Positions 50,978 through 59,563 of a DNA stretch of 64,000 bases are shown one piece after another; position 1 is the stretch's first letter, and every line of letters starts with the position of its first letter. The DNA comes from Kibdelosporangium persicum (GTDB lineage: Bacteria > Actinomycetota > Actinomycetes > Mycobacteriales > Pseudonocardiaceae). The DNA lies in contig NZ_JAAATY010000004.1 in NCBI RefSeq assembly GCF_013280595.1, positions 1 to 64,000 on the forward strand, given 5' to 3'. The notes under the pieces were generated by a model, which was not told the origin of the DNA, did no database searches, and worked only from the letters and a program-made list of their open reading frames with translations. The translations under genes and the position numbers were made by a program.

Positions 50978-51523
50978 GTGCGCGCGGACGCGCAACGCAA
51001 CCGAGACCGCCTGATCGACGCCGCCGTGCGGGCGTTCGCCCAGGGCGGTCCGGAGGTGACCCTCGAGTCGATCGCCAAGGACGCGGGAGTGGGGATCGGC
51101 ACGCTCTACCGGCACTTCCCCACCCGCGAGGCCCTGGTCGACGCCGCGTACCGCACCGAGCTGGCCAGGCTGACCGACTCGGCTCCGGCGTTGCTCTCCA
51201 CCATGGAACCCGATGTCGCGCTACGGACGTGGATGGATCACTTCGTGGCGTACATGATCACCAAGCAGGGCATGGGAGACACGCTGAAGGCGTTGATCGC
51301 CTCCGGTGGCAGCCCGTTCGCGAACAGCCGCGAACTGCTGCTCGGTGCTCTGGGGCAGTTGGTGGACGCGAGCGTGCAGGCGGACAAGATCCGCTCGGAC
51401 ATCGAGGTCTGGGACGTGCTCGTGAGCATCAGTGGCATCGCGCTCGCCGGCTTTCACGAGGATCACGAGCAGCGTGGACGGCTGCTTGACCTGCTGATGG
51501 ACGGCCTGCGCTACCGCCCTTGA
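50978..51523 (+). CDS. TetR-family regulator of the SDR operon
   Basis: 181 residues from the GTG at 50978, with AAGGAGGAG just upstream; the longer frame back to 50873 runs through the operators and is not coding. HTH in residues 5-52: AQRNRDRLIDAAVRAFAQGG, IAKDAGVGIGTLYRHFPTRE. The C-terminal domain is of the SBI-type seen in SDR-linked regulators (GDTLKALIASGGSPF). Expected to repress itself and the SDR-synthetase-carboxyltransferase operon. Confidence 0.92.
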   Translation: MRADAQRNRDRLIDAAVRAFAQGGPEVTLESIAKDAGVGIGTLYRHFPTREALVDAAYRTELARLTDSAPALLSTMEPDVALRTWMDHFVAYMITKQGMGDTLKALIASGGSPFANSRELLLGALGQLVDASVQADKIRSDIEVWDVLVSISGIALAGFHEDHEQRGRLLDLLMDGLRYRP

Positions 51524-51629
51524 CCAGCTCCGTCGTCCACCACGACGGCAGGTTTGACCTCGCTGAGCTGATCACGAACCAACCGCGCGTGCCGTCGATC
51601 AGCCGGGAGGCCCCGGTAGCGTCTGTCGC

Positions 51630-52193
51630 GTGACCGCTGAGCAGAACAAAGCTGAACTCACGCGCTGGACCATCCACGACGAGCGGGTGGTTGATGACAC
51701 GCGACGACTCCGGTTGAGTATCGCCTCGGTCGAACTGCCGGATGGCACTCAGTTTGAGCAATATGTTCTGCGAATTCCTCAAGCTGCGATGGTGGTCGTC
51801 ATTGACGATCAAGACAGGGTGCTCATGATGTGGCGGCACAGGTTTATCATTGACAGTTGGGTGTGGGAACTGCCAGGGGGATATGTCGACCCCGGGGAGG
51901 ATCCGGCGGCGACAGCTGCTCGTGAGGTCGAAGAGGAGACCGGTTGGCGTCCCCGCAATGTGCGTGAGCTTGTGTCGTTCCAGCCGATGGTCGGCTCGGC
52001 GGACGCGGAGAATCTGCTGTTCGTCGCCAACGGCGCGGACTACATCGGAGAACCTGAAGACGTCAACGAAGCGGAACGTATCGCGTGGATTCCACTGGCA
52101 TCTGTTCCTGAGCGGATAGCCAGGGGAGAGATTGTGGGTGCCGCTTCGCTGGTTGGCCTGCTTCAGGTGATCGCGTCCCGGGGAACTGGTTAG
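51630..52193 (+). CDS. NUDIX hydrolase
   Basis: 187 residues. Complete Nudix box near residues 88-111: GGYVDPGEDPAATAAREVEE then ETGW. The N-terminal LRLSIASVELPDGTQFEQYV and WRHRFIIDSWVWELPGG resemble ADP-ribose pyrophosphatases. GTG start. Its stop overlaps that of the converging HTH regulator by four bases. Less GC-rich than its neighbours. Confidence 0.92.
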   Translation: MTAEQNKAELTRWTIHDERVVDDTRRLRLSIASVELPDGTQFEQYVLRIPQAAMVVVIDDQDRVLMMWRHRFIIDSWVWELPGGYVDPGEDPAATAAREVEEETGWRPRNVRELVSFQPMVGSADAENLLFVANGADYIGEPEDVNEAERIAWIPLASVPERIARGEIVGAASLVGLLQVIASRGTG

Positions 52194-53680
52194 GAAGTGC
52201 GTGGCACTGGGATGCCCGCCCTTGTCATGTGCTGATACAAGCGAATCACCGCCGCGCTCGTTCGGCAGGGCTCCAGCCGTTTGCCAACGTCAGCAAGGTA
52301 GGCCACCGTACGTACGGATCGCACTGTTCCCGTCATCCTGATTGCCAGCGACGCCGTGACGCAGGCCTCTTCGACCCGGCGTTGGTCGGCGAGAGTCGAC
52401 GCCAGAAGTGCGGTGTTGAAAAGTCGTCCGCGTTCATAGCCGTCGCTCATTTCCAGAGAACGGCGAGCAAACTGCTCGGCTTGCTGCGAATGTCCGAGCT
52501 CTCGGAACGTGTGCGCGAACTTGGCCGCGAGGTATGCCTCATCAAAGTAGCCGAGCCACTGCGGCAACTCGTCATGCTGGTGCGCCGCGAAGTGCTTCTC
52601 GGCATCGTGCAGAGCCGTCATGCTTCCTTTCTTGTCGCCTTGGAGTGCCAGGGCGTGGGCTTCCATCACCGCAGTCTCTGCTTCCAACCGGGCAAGGCCG
52701 GCCCTTTTCGCGGTCTGGCGAGCAGCGAGCGCGAGATCCGCGGCAGCGTCCGCTGAACCAAAGAACGCAGCGTGATGACTCATCGCGGCGAACATCTCCG
52801 CCGCCAGCGCATCGTTTCCGGCTTCATTGCACAATCGGAGGGCGCGGCGGAGATGCTGCCGCCCTTCCCCGGCTTGCCCTGTATCGTAAGCCATCCAACC
52901 GGCAAGCTGGTGCAGTTCGGCCGTCGCGCAGTACAGGTCTTGTTTGACCGCCGTTTTACTTCTCCCGTTTCGAAGCAAGGGCTCTACGGTCGATTCCAGA
53001 TAAGACCGGGCAGCCGCCTTGACATGCCCATGTCCGCCGCCGTGTCTGTTGTCGAGGCGACGGAATGTTTGTGTCATTTCTCGAATCATGTCCACTTCGG
53101 GGCTGCCGACGGTGTTTGATGGAGCGGTCGGGTGTTTCTTTGTATTGGTCGTCAGTAGCGATTCGCCCACTATTGTCGTGCTTGCGCTGGCGGCGACCTT
53201 GAGGAAATTTCTGCGCTGCACATCGTCTCCTTCTACGTTCGTAGGTGATGGAGACAGGCTGGGGTTTGCCGAGGGCGTGAGGTGTGCGCCGCAGGACCCG
53301 GTCGACAGTTTGAACCACAGGTAACGCTGAGGAATTCGCAACACCCGCGCCCAGCGATCAAGTTTGACGAGATCGTTCGCGGGGGACCTGCCGCTCTCCA
53401 ACCTGCTGATCTGAGTTTGTGTCAGGCCCAGCCACGCGGCGACTTGGGCTTGCGTGAGGCCAGCAGGATAAGCCTTCCTGTACGCGCGCAGCACTTGCCC
53501 GAATTGACGTGCATCCAACGCTTCTCGCAGCACGGGGGAATCCCAGAAGTCGCCCTGAACCGCAGGAAATCCTATTTTAGGTGTCTGACGCGTACAAGGG
53601 CTACACATTCCCGACCTGTTGTCCGCGGCGAGCCGCGCCGCGCACGTGCAGCATGTCCGGTGCCGGAGCGTACCCATCAT
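52190..53680 (-). CDS. XRE-type HTH regulator with zinc-ribbon start and TPR-like tail
   Basis: 496 residues from the ATG at 53680 (GGGCGGGAT upstream). It begins with a Cys-rich piece (RTCCTCAARL, SGMCSPC) that could bind zinc. A Cro/CI-type HTH follows near residues 60-100: LTQAQVAAWLGLTQTQISRL. After a linker, the C-terminal 300 residues are helical repeats (DTGQAGEGRQHLRRALRLC, ALALQGDKKGSMTALHDAEK), as in large actinomycete regulators. Pairing with a NUDIX gene is common in these bacteria (memory). Target unknown. Confidence 0.85.
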   Translation of the reverse strand: MMGTLRHRTCCTCAARLAADNRSGMCSPCTRQTPKIGFPAVQGDFWDSPVLREALDARQFGQVLRAYRKAYPAGLTQAQVAAWLGLTQTQISRLESGRSPANDLVKLDRWARVLRIPQRYLWFKLSTGSCGAHLTPSANPSLSPSPTNVEGDDVQRRNFLKVAASASTTIVGESLLTTNTKKHPTAPSNTVGSPEVDMIREMTQTFRRLDNRHGGGHGHVKAAARSYLESTVEPLLRNGRSKTAVKQDLYCATAELHQLAGWMAYDTGQAGEGRQHLRRALRLCNEAGNDALAAEMFAAMSHHAAFFGSADAAADLALAARQTAKRAGLARLEAETAVMEAHALALQGDKKGSMTALHDAEKHFAAHQHDELPQWLGYFDEAYLAAKFAHTFRELGHSQQAEQFARRSLEMSDGYERGRLFNTALLASTLADQRRVEEACVTASLAIRMTGTVRSVRTVAYLADVGKRLEPCRTSAAVIRLYQHMTRAGIPVPRTS

Positions 53681-53999
53681 ATCCCGCCCTTGGTCGATCA
53701 CTGGCGAAACAAGTGTACTGGCCCATGCGGTGCGCGTGACCTGTGAACATACTTGACGGGTATACGACGCCATCCGTATGCGCGTGTGTCGTTTTTCGTT
53801 GAACCTGATCTGGGGAACAATTCGTTATGTCGGAGACGGGATGAGATGAGATCGAACGCAGCTGTGACCGTGCGGATCGGGTCTCTCGCCTGGAAGTTCG
53901 CTGTTACGTGCAATTGGATGTGAACCGTCATGATACTGATTTCCGCTGAACAGCACCGAACCGGCGTTGTCGCTGGGCACGGGTCGCGCAGGTGATGAC
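53681..53999. other. Gene-free divergent region
   Basis: 319 bp between the divergent XRE gene and the small proteins at 54000. AT-richer than average, notably 53780-53900. It must contain promoters, but I see no clear one. A minus-strand open frame here has no protein-like features. Confidence 0.55.
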
Positions 54000-54356
54000 A
54001 TGTCACAGCCCACGCTCATATGGTGGGGGACCAATCCTGACGGCGGACTCTATTACGCCGATCGTGTGCATGTGGTGTGGAGCAGTCAACCGAGCACCGC
54101 CTTGTGCGAGCTCCCTGTCGCGTTGGTCTGGGAACACCGTCCGGCGCGGCCGCTCCGCTTGTGCCCGGAGTGCTGTCTTAGGGCGATGGGTGGTCTGTTT
54201 CCGGCGATTGCGGGCCAGGTTGCCCTGAACGACTCCACGGCGACTCGGCGGAGTTCACCCAGTTCCAGTGATTCACCAGGTTTCTCATTCTCACACCAGG
54301 AGAACAACGTTGTCCCACACCACCGCACAGTCCACTGTCGACGGAAACCCGACTGA
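54000..54356 (+). CDS. Small Cys-containing protein, unknown function
   Basis: 118 residues from the ATG at 54000, with AGGTGAT upstream. The first 70 residues look genuine: TLIWWGTNPDGGLYYADRVH, TALCELPVALVWEHRP and LRLCPECCLRAM, giving a C...CPEC pattern able to bind zinc. The end is low in structure and overlaps the next gene by 47 bases, so the true protein may function mainly through its first part. Confidence 0.55.
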   Translation: MSQPTLIWWGTNPDGGLYYADRVHVVWSSQPSTALCELPVALVWEHRPARPLRLCPECCLRAMGGLFPAIAGQVALNDSTATRRSSPSSSDSPGFSFSHQENNVVPHHRTVHCRRKPD

Positions 54357-54648
54357 GTCGGCCACTACGCGGCATGCTGCCGATGGATCCGACTTCGCCA
54401 CGGATGTGGCGGATATGATCGCGGATCATGCGCCTCGGGTGTTCGCGGTCGTCCTCGAATACGGTGACCAGATTGATGCCAAGATTGTTGCCTGGGGACT
54501 CGCACTCGATGACGGCGCGTACATGGCCACAGTCGACGGCAGGAACCAGTACGCCATGGCAGTGCCTGAAAGTGCCCTGAAGTATGTCACCGCGCGCCCG
54601 GACACCACTCCACATCTCGTGTGGGTTGACGCTGGCGCAGCAGGGTGA
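54310..54648 (+). CDS. Small conserved-type hypothetical protein
   Basis: 112 residues. The TTG start at 54310 is supported by CAGGAG seven bases upstream; an ATG at 54268 would be longer but without a ribosome site. The second half is well structured: RVFAVVLEYGDQIDAKIVAW, GAYMATVDGRNQYAMAVPES, TPHLVWVDAG. I recall similar small proteins in other actinomycetes, without function. Forms a pair with the gene at 54000. Confidence 0.62.
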   Translation: MSHTTAQSTVDGNPTESATTRHAADGSDFATDVADMIADHAPRVFAVVLEYGDQIDAKIVAWGLALDDGAYMATVDGRNQYAMAVPESALKYVTARPDTTPHLVWVDAGAAG

Positions 54649-54676
54649 CGGCCGTCGCAGCACGCCCCGAACGGCA

Positions 54677-55006
54677 CTACCGAGCGGCGAGCTTGAGGTG
54701 TGGTTCGAGCTCACGCAACAAGGCGGGCTTCGGGCGGGCGCCGACTATCGAGTGCACCAGTTCGCCTCCGCGATAGAGGTTCAACGTCGGCGCGCCCATG
54801 ATGCGCTGGTCGCGGGCCGTGGCGACTTCCGCGTCCACGTCCACCTTCACGATCTCCAGCACGTCGGCGAGTTCCGTTTCCAGCTGGGCCAGCACCGGCG
54901 CGACCATTCGGCACGGCGGGCACCACGTCGCCCAGAAGTAGACGAGCACCGGTCGCTGCGCCGAGGCCAGGTGGGAGGTGAAGGTCGAGTCGGTCAGCGC
55001 GAGCAC
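54677..55006 (-). CDS. Thioredoxin
   Basis: 109 residues from a GTG at 55006. Active site WCPPC in VYFWATWCPPCRMVAPVLAQ (Pro in place of the usual Gly), and the cis-Pro loop IMGAPTLNLYRGGELV. Cytoplasmic dithiol reductase. Its start overlaps the MerR gene by 13 bases, so it is controlled by that regulator. Confidence 0.9.
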   Translation of the reverse strand: MLALTDSTFTSHLASAQRPVLVYFWATWCPPCRMVAPVLAQLETELADVLEIVKVDVDAEVATARDQRIMGAPTLNLYRGGELVHSIVGARPKPALLRELEPHLKLAAR

Positions 55007-55365
55007 GGGCGGGTCCTTTCCGAGGCGGTGTCCAGCTGGGCGGCGAGGCGGTCGCGGATCTCGCAGAGCCGGGTGATCCCGGCGTCCAGCTCGGCCAGTT
55101 TGCGGCGGTAGACCTCGACCGAGGCCGGGCAGGCGTCCCCGGAGGCGTGTCCGGCCCGCAGGCACTCCACGAACGGCCGGGTCTCCTCCAGGGCGAAGCC
55201 GATCGCCAGCAACGACCTGATCTCCTGGACGAGCCGCACGTCGCTCTCGTCGTACTCGCGGTGCCCGTTGGCCGCGCGCCGCGCGGAAAGCAGGCCCTGG
55301 GCTTCGTAGTACCGCAGTGACCGTGTGCTCGTTCCCACCAGCCGGGCCAGCTCGCCGATCCGCAT
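54994..55365 (-). CDS. MerR-family regulator
   Basis: 123 residues (ATG at 55365; ATG at 55368 possible). MerR HTH: MRIGELARLVGTSTRSLRYY then EAQGLLSARRAANGHREYDE, followed by a coiled dimer helix. Cys residues at about 68, 79, 101 and 121 could sense redox or thiol-reactive compounds, which fits control of the coupled thioredoxin gene. The stretch between HTH and helix has the pattern FVECLRAGHASGDACP. Confidence 0.9.
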   Translation of the reverse strand: MRIGELARLVGTSTRSLRYYEAQGLLSARRAANGHREYDESDVRLVQEIRSLLAIGFALEETRPFVECLRAGHASGDACPASVEVYRRKLAELDAGITRLCEIRDRLAAQLDTASERTRPCSR

Positions 55366-55384
55366 CATGACCACAACGTTAGGC

Positions 55385-55402
55385 CTTGACATCGACGTCA
55401 AG
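55385..55402. promoter_or_regulatory. MerR-type dyad upstream of merR-trx
   Basis: CTTGAC at 55385-55390 and GTCAAG at 55397-55402 around a near-symmetric ATCGAC centre: 18 bp with one broken pair. It lies 20 bases before the MerR start, in the position of a MerR-family operator-promoter. Confidence 0.6.
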
Positions 55403-55425
55403 TCCAGGCTGCGTACTCTTGGTCG

Positions 55426-56064
55426 GTGCTCGTTCTCGCCCTTGACACCGCGACGCCCGCGGTCACCGCTGGTGTCGTCGACTTCGACCACGAAGGTCTG
55501 GCCCGTACGCTGGCCACCCGGGTCACGATCGACGCCCGCGCGCACGGCGAGCTGCTGACTCCGCACACGAAGGAGGCGCTCGCCGAGGCCGGACTGGACT
55601 TCGCCGACCTGGACGCCGTCGTGTGCGGCTCCGGGCCGGGCCCGTTCACCGGGCTGCGCGCCGGAATGGTCACCGCCGCCGCGCTCGGCCAAGCGCTTGG
55701 TAAGCCCGTCTACCCGGTCTCGACGCTCGACGCCCTCGCCGCGGACTATGCGGAGGTGCACCGCCTTCTCGTGGTCACGGACGCCCGCCGCAAAGAGGTG
55801 TACTGGGCGCGCTACGAGAACGGCCACCGCGTCGAGGGGCCGGACGTGTGCAAGCCCGCCGGGCTGGAGGACGTCGAGGTCGATCTCGTCGTCGGCGCCG
55901 AGCTGCTGCAGCGTGCCGTCGAGCCGGCGTCACCGAGTCCCAACGGCCTGGTCATGGCGGCCTCGCCCCTGTTCGGGCGGACGCCGCCGCCGTTGACCCC
56001 GCTGTACCTGCGCAGGCCGGACGCGGTCGAACCAGGCGCGCGTAAGCGGGTGAGCCGGGCGTGA
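55426..56064 (+). CDS. tsaB: tRNA t6A complex protein TsaB
   Basis: 212 residues, GTG start. ASKHA-fold partner of TsaD without catalytic activity of its own: LVLALDTATPAVTAGVV, ARAHGELLTPHTKEAL, VCGSGPGPFTGLRAGMVTA, VVTDARRKEVYWARY. First gene of tsaB-rimI-tsaD; its stop overlaps the rimI start (GTGA). The promoter would overlap the merR-trx control region 24-60 bases upstream. Confidence 0.95.
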   Translation: MLVLALDTATPAVTAGVVDFDHEGLARTLATRVTIDARAHGELLTPHTKEALAEAGLDFADLDAVVCGSGPGPFTGLRAGMVTAAALGQALGKPVYPVSTLDALAADYAEVHRLLVVTDARRKEVYWARYENGHRVEGPDVCKPAGLEDVEVDLVVGAELLQRAVEPASPSPNGLVMAASPLFGRTPPPLTPLYLRRPDAVEPGARKRVSRA

Positions 56065-56525
56065 CCGTCCGGCTCGCACCCCTGCGCGGCGAGGATCTTC
56101 CCCGCTGCGCCGAACTGGAGAAGATCCTGTTCCCGGGTGAGGACCCGTGGAGCGTGCAGGCGTTCCAGTTCGAGCTGGAGAACGGCAACTACTACGTCGG
56201 CGCGCACGCCGAACCGGTCGGGCTGGTCGGTTACGCGGGGATCGCCGAGCTCGGCTCGCCCGGCAACTTCGAGTGCGAGATCCACACGATCGGGGTGGAC
56301 CCGGCGTTCCAGGGCAAGGGCGTCGGCAAGGCGCTGCTGCGGGACCTGCTGGACCGTGCGGACAAGCTGCACGCCCCGGTGTTCCTGGAAGTGCGGACCG
56401 ACAACGTGCCCGCGATCAAACTCTACGAGACACACGGCTTCGAACAGATCGGTCTGCGCAGGCGGTACTACCAGCCGTCGGGCGCGGACGCGTACACCAT
56501 GGCCAGGCCGGGGAGACCCCAATGA
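56061..56525 (+). CDS. rimI: Ribosomal-protein-alanine N-acetyltransferase-like RimI
   Basis: 154 residues, GNAT fold. Acetyl-CoA loop [20 protein letters not shown], then [20 protein letters not shown] and [15 protein letters not shown], the standard RimI pattern. Acetylates N-terminal amino groups of proteins. Overlaps with both neighbours show one operon. Confidence 0.94.
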   Translation: MTVRLAPLRGEDLPRCAELEKILFPGEDPWSVQAFQFELENGNYYVGAHAEPVGLVGYAGIAELGSPGNFECEIHTIGVDPAFQGKGVGKALLRDLLDRADKLHAPVFLEVRTDNVPAIKLYETHGFEQIGLRRRYYQPSGADAYTMARPGRPQ

Positions 56526-57571
56526 GTGAGAAGATAATTCTCGGCATCGAGAGCTCGTGCGACGAGACCGGCGTCGGTATCGTCCGGCTGTCCGAGGATG
56601 GCGGCATCACGCTGCTCGCCGACCAGGTCGCGTCCAGTGTGGACCAGCACGCCCGGTTCGGCGGTGTGGTGCCGGAGGTCGCCAGCCGCGCCCACCTCGA
56701 GGCGATGACCCCGACGATGGAACGGGCGCTGGACGAAGCGGGCCTGTCGCTGTCCAATGTGGACGCCATCGCGGTGACGTGCGGGCCTGGTCTCGCCGGT
56801 GCGCTGCTCGTCGGCGTGTCCGCCGCGAAGGCGTACGCCGCCGCGCTGGACGTGCCGTTGTACGGCGTCAACCACTTGGCTGGGCACGTGGCCGCGGACA
56901 CCTTGCAGCACGGGCCGTTGCCGGCGGAATGCCTGGCTTTGCTGGTGTCCGGCGGGCACACGCAGCTGCTGAAGGTCGAGGACCTGGCCGGGAAGATCAC
57001 CGAGATCGGCTCCACGATCGACGACGCCGCGGGCGAGGCCTACGACAAGGTCGCCCGGATCATCGGCCTGCCGTACCCCGGCGGCCCGCCGATCGACAAG
57101 GCCGCCAAGCAGGGCGACCCGGACGCGATCAAGTTCCCGCGTGGCCTGACCGGTCCGCGGGACCCGAAGTTCGACTTCTCCTTCTCCGGCTTGAAGACCG
57201 CGGTGGCCCGCTGGGTCGAGGCCCAGGAGGCGGACGGCAGGCCGATCCCGGTCGACGACGTCTGTGCGTCCTTCCAGGAGTCCGTGGCGGACGTGCTGAC
57301 GGCCAAGGCGGTCCGGGCGGCCAAGGAACTCGGCATCGGCACGCTGGTGATCTCCGGTGGTGTCGCGGCGAACTCGCGGCTGTCCGGGCTGGCCCGGGAG
57401 CGGTGCGAGGAAGCCGGGATCGAGCTTCGCGTGCCGCGGCCCCGGCTGTGCACCGACAACGGCGCCATGATCGCCGCGTTGGGCGCGCATGTCGTCGCTG
57501 CCGGTGTCCGGCCTTCTTCGCTTGAGCTGCCGACAGATCCAGGCCTGCCGGTCGACACCGTGTATGTCTAG
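56522..57571 (+). CDS. tsaD: tRNA N6-threonylcarbamoyltransferase TsaD
   Basis: 349 residues. Catalytic partner in t6A37 formation. Metal site H-x-x-x-H in [14 protein letters not shown] near 117-121, nucleotide regions [15 protein letters not shown] and [11 protein letters not shown], late motifs [26 protein letters not shown] and [12 protein letters not shown]. The ATG overlaps the rimI stop. The 3' end overlaps the converging amidase gene by four bases. Confidence 0.97.
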   Translation: MSEKIILGIESSCDETGVGIVRLSEDGGITLLADQVASSVDQHARFGGVVPEVASRAHLEAMTPTMERALDEAGLSLSNVDAIAVTCGPGLAGALLVGVSAAKAYAAALDVPLYGVNHLAGHVAADTLQHGPLPAECLALLVSGGHTQLLKVEDLAGKITEIGSTIDDAAGEAYDKVARIIGLPYPGGPPIDKAAKQGDPDAIKFPRGLTGPRDPKFDFSFSGLKTAVARWVEAQEADGRPIPVDDVCASFQESVADVLTAKAVRAAKELGIGTLVISGGVAANSRLSGLARERCEEAGIELRVPRPRLCTDNGAMIAALGAHVVAAGVRPSSLELPTDPGLPVDTVYV

Positions 57572-59469
57572 CGCCAGAACGACGGGAGGACGTCGACGTC
57601 GTCGGCGTTGACGAACATGATCCGGTGTCCGAACTGGATTTGCAGGTACTTCGTCTTGCCGCGGACCACGGTGTGGTTCGCGGCGTCGAAGGTGGTCGCC
57701 CAGTAGTACTCGGACGGCAGGACCTGGCCGAGCGAGTACCGCTCACCCGCGGAGAACGTGTACTGCAGCGGCGTGACGGCCTGTGCCGGGATGTGCGACG
57801 GATACGCCGCTGCCTCGGGATATGCCCGGCCGTACACCTGAACCGTGGCCTTGCCCTTCTTCGGGGTGACCACGAGCCCGGTCGCGCCAAGGGCATTGGG
57901 CGCCTTGCGCGGGTTGTGGAACCAGCCCTTCTGGCCCAGGTACCAGATCGCGGTCCAGTCGCCACGGACTTCGGCGACCGCGAACTGCTGCCCGGTCTCC
58001 ACGCGGCTGCTGTGGTCCGAGATCTCCATGGTGCCCGGTGACCCGTCCGGCCGGAGCCCGGCGTCCTTCAGCAGAGGCGCGTCCGCCCGGGGTTCGGTGT
58101 GCAGGATGACCGAAGTGGAGCCACGCGGCGGGCACGGTTCGCCGGGGGTGACGCAGCCGATGAACGCGGGCTTGTTGGTGGCGAAATCCGGCTTGATCGT
58201 GACCAGGCCGAGGTTGCCGGTCGGCCGCAGCGGCGCGCCGAGCAGGTCGAAGTAGTGCGCCCAGTCCCAGTAGGGGCCCGGATCCCAGTGCATTCCGCGC
58301 ACGGTGGCCGGGATCGTGCCCGGGACGTTGTCGTGCCCGATGATGTGCGCGCGGTCCAAGGGAATCCGGTACTTCGCCGCCAGGTAACGCACGAGCTTCG
58401 CGGACGAGCGGTACATCGCCTCGGTGTACCAGGTGCCGAGCTTGGCGAAACCCTCGTGCTCCAGGCCGATCGACTTGGCGTTGACGTACCAGTTGCCCGC
58501 CTGCCAGGCCACGTCCTTGGCCTTCACGTGCTGGGCGACGTGCCCGTCGGCCGAGCGCAGTGAGTACTGCCAGCTCACGTAGGCCGGGTCCTGCACCATC
58601 TTGAGCACGCCGTCCCACTGGCCCTCGGTGTCGTGGATGACGATGTACTTGATCTCCTGCGACTCCGGCCGGTTCGCCTTGTCGTGGTTGCCGTAGTCGT
58701 TGTCCGGAAGTTCTTGGTACGGCGCGGGAATCCACTCGCAGGCCAGCGTACGCGGGCATTCCGTGTTGTCCGAAGTGGAGTTTCGGAGACCGAGTTCGCC
58801 GAGCAGTTGCTTGTTCGGCTGGACCGTGGTCGCCGGGAGTCTCACGCGCTGGCCGTCGTCGGTGAGACGTTCGGCGCCCGTGTTGATCGTCGCGTACACC
58901 TCGTCCGCGAAAGTCGCCGCGGAGCCGGTGTCGCCCGCTCCCGCGTACCGCGCCACGGCGCCGTACCAGTCGGCGGGATTGTCGCTGACGATCCCGATGT
59001 CCCTCTGGTACTTGGCGAGCAGTGCCGCGCCGCCACGGATGTTCTGCGCGGTGTCGGTCCGCAGCTTCTCGGTGGACACGCCCGTCAACGCGGCCGCGTC
59101 GTGCACGGTCAGCAGTTTCTGGAGTTGCTCGTCCACGGGGCCTGGTTTGGGCAGGCGCGGCGGCCGTGCTTCGTCACCGCGAGGGTCCTCGGTGCCGTCG
59201 TCGTGATGGGTGCCGCCCGCGTTGGCGGTCCGTACGTCGGTGAGGTGCATCGGGCCGTAACCGGCGCTGGTGCTCGGGGTCCCGGCGTTGGCGTCCCAGC
59301 GGGACTCCAGATAGGACACTCCGAGCAGGACGCTTTCCGGCACGCCGAACTCGGCCGCGGCAGCGCTGAACGCACGCTGGCGGGACAGGTCGGCTGGTTC
59401 GGCACTGGCCGCCGTGGTCACGCCGAGCACGAGGCCGGTGACCGTGGCCAGGACGAGGGCAGGGCGCAT
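57568..59469 (-). CDS. Secreted N-acetylmuramoyl-L-alanine amidase with extra N-terminal domain
   Basis: 633 residues. Signal peptide ([19 protein letters not shown]). Residues 30-200 resemble a lytic-transglycosylase-like region ([45 protein letters not shown]). An amidase_2/PGRP domain spans about 270-420: [14 protein letters not shown] with the first zinc His, [23 protein letters not shown]-terminal SH3-like tail ([17 protein letters not shown]) follows. It should cut or remodel peptidoglycan outside the cell; the catalytic Glu in YLESRW suggests a second activity, unproven. Confidence 0.9.
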   Translation of the reverse strand: MRPALVLATVTGLVLGVTTAASAEPADLSRQRAFSAAAAEFGVPESVLLGVSYLESRWDANAGTPSTSAGYGPMHLTDVRTANAGGTHHDDGTEDPRGDEARPPRLPKPGPVDEQLQKLLTVHDAAALTGVSTEKLRTDTAQNIRGGAALLAKYQRDIGIVSDNPADWYGAVARYAGAGDTGSAATFADEVYATINTGAERLTDDGQRVRLPATTVQPNKQLLGELGLRNSTSDNTECPRTLACEWIPAPYQELPDNDYGNHDKANRPESQEIKYIVIHDTEGQWDGVLKMVQDPAYVSWQYSLRSADGHVAQHVKAKDVAWQAGNWYVNAKSIGLEHEGFAKLGTWYTEAMYRSSAKLVRYLAAKYRIPLDRAHIIGHDNVPGTIPATVRGMHWDPGPYWDWAHYFDLLGAPLRPTGNLGLVTIKPDFATNKPAFIGCVTPGEPCPPRGSTSVILHTEPRADAPLLKDAGLRPDGSPGTMEISDHSSRVETGQQFAVAEVRGDWTAIWYLGQKGWFHNPRKAPNALGATGLVVTPKKGKATVQVYGRAYPEAAAYPSHIPAQAVTPLQYTFSAGERYSLGQVLPSEYYWATTFDAANHTVVRGKTKYLQIQFGHRIMFVNADDVDVLPSFWR

Positions 59470-59563
59470 GGCGTTCTCCCGTAGACGAGGTCACGCATAC
59501 TCTGCGGGCGTCGCGCCCTGCCCGTCAATAACTTGCGTCCAATCAGCCTGTTTAGTGGCTGAA

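Noticed and set aside
53698-54006. 102-codon minus-strand frame in the divergent gap
   Set aside because: No ribosome site, unusual codon use and no protein-like pattern; overlaps the promoter region of the genes at 54000 and 53680.
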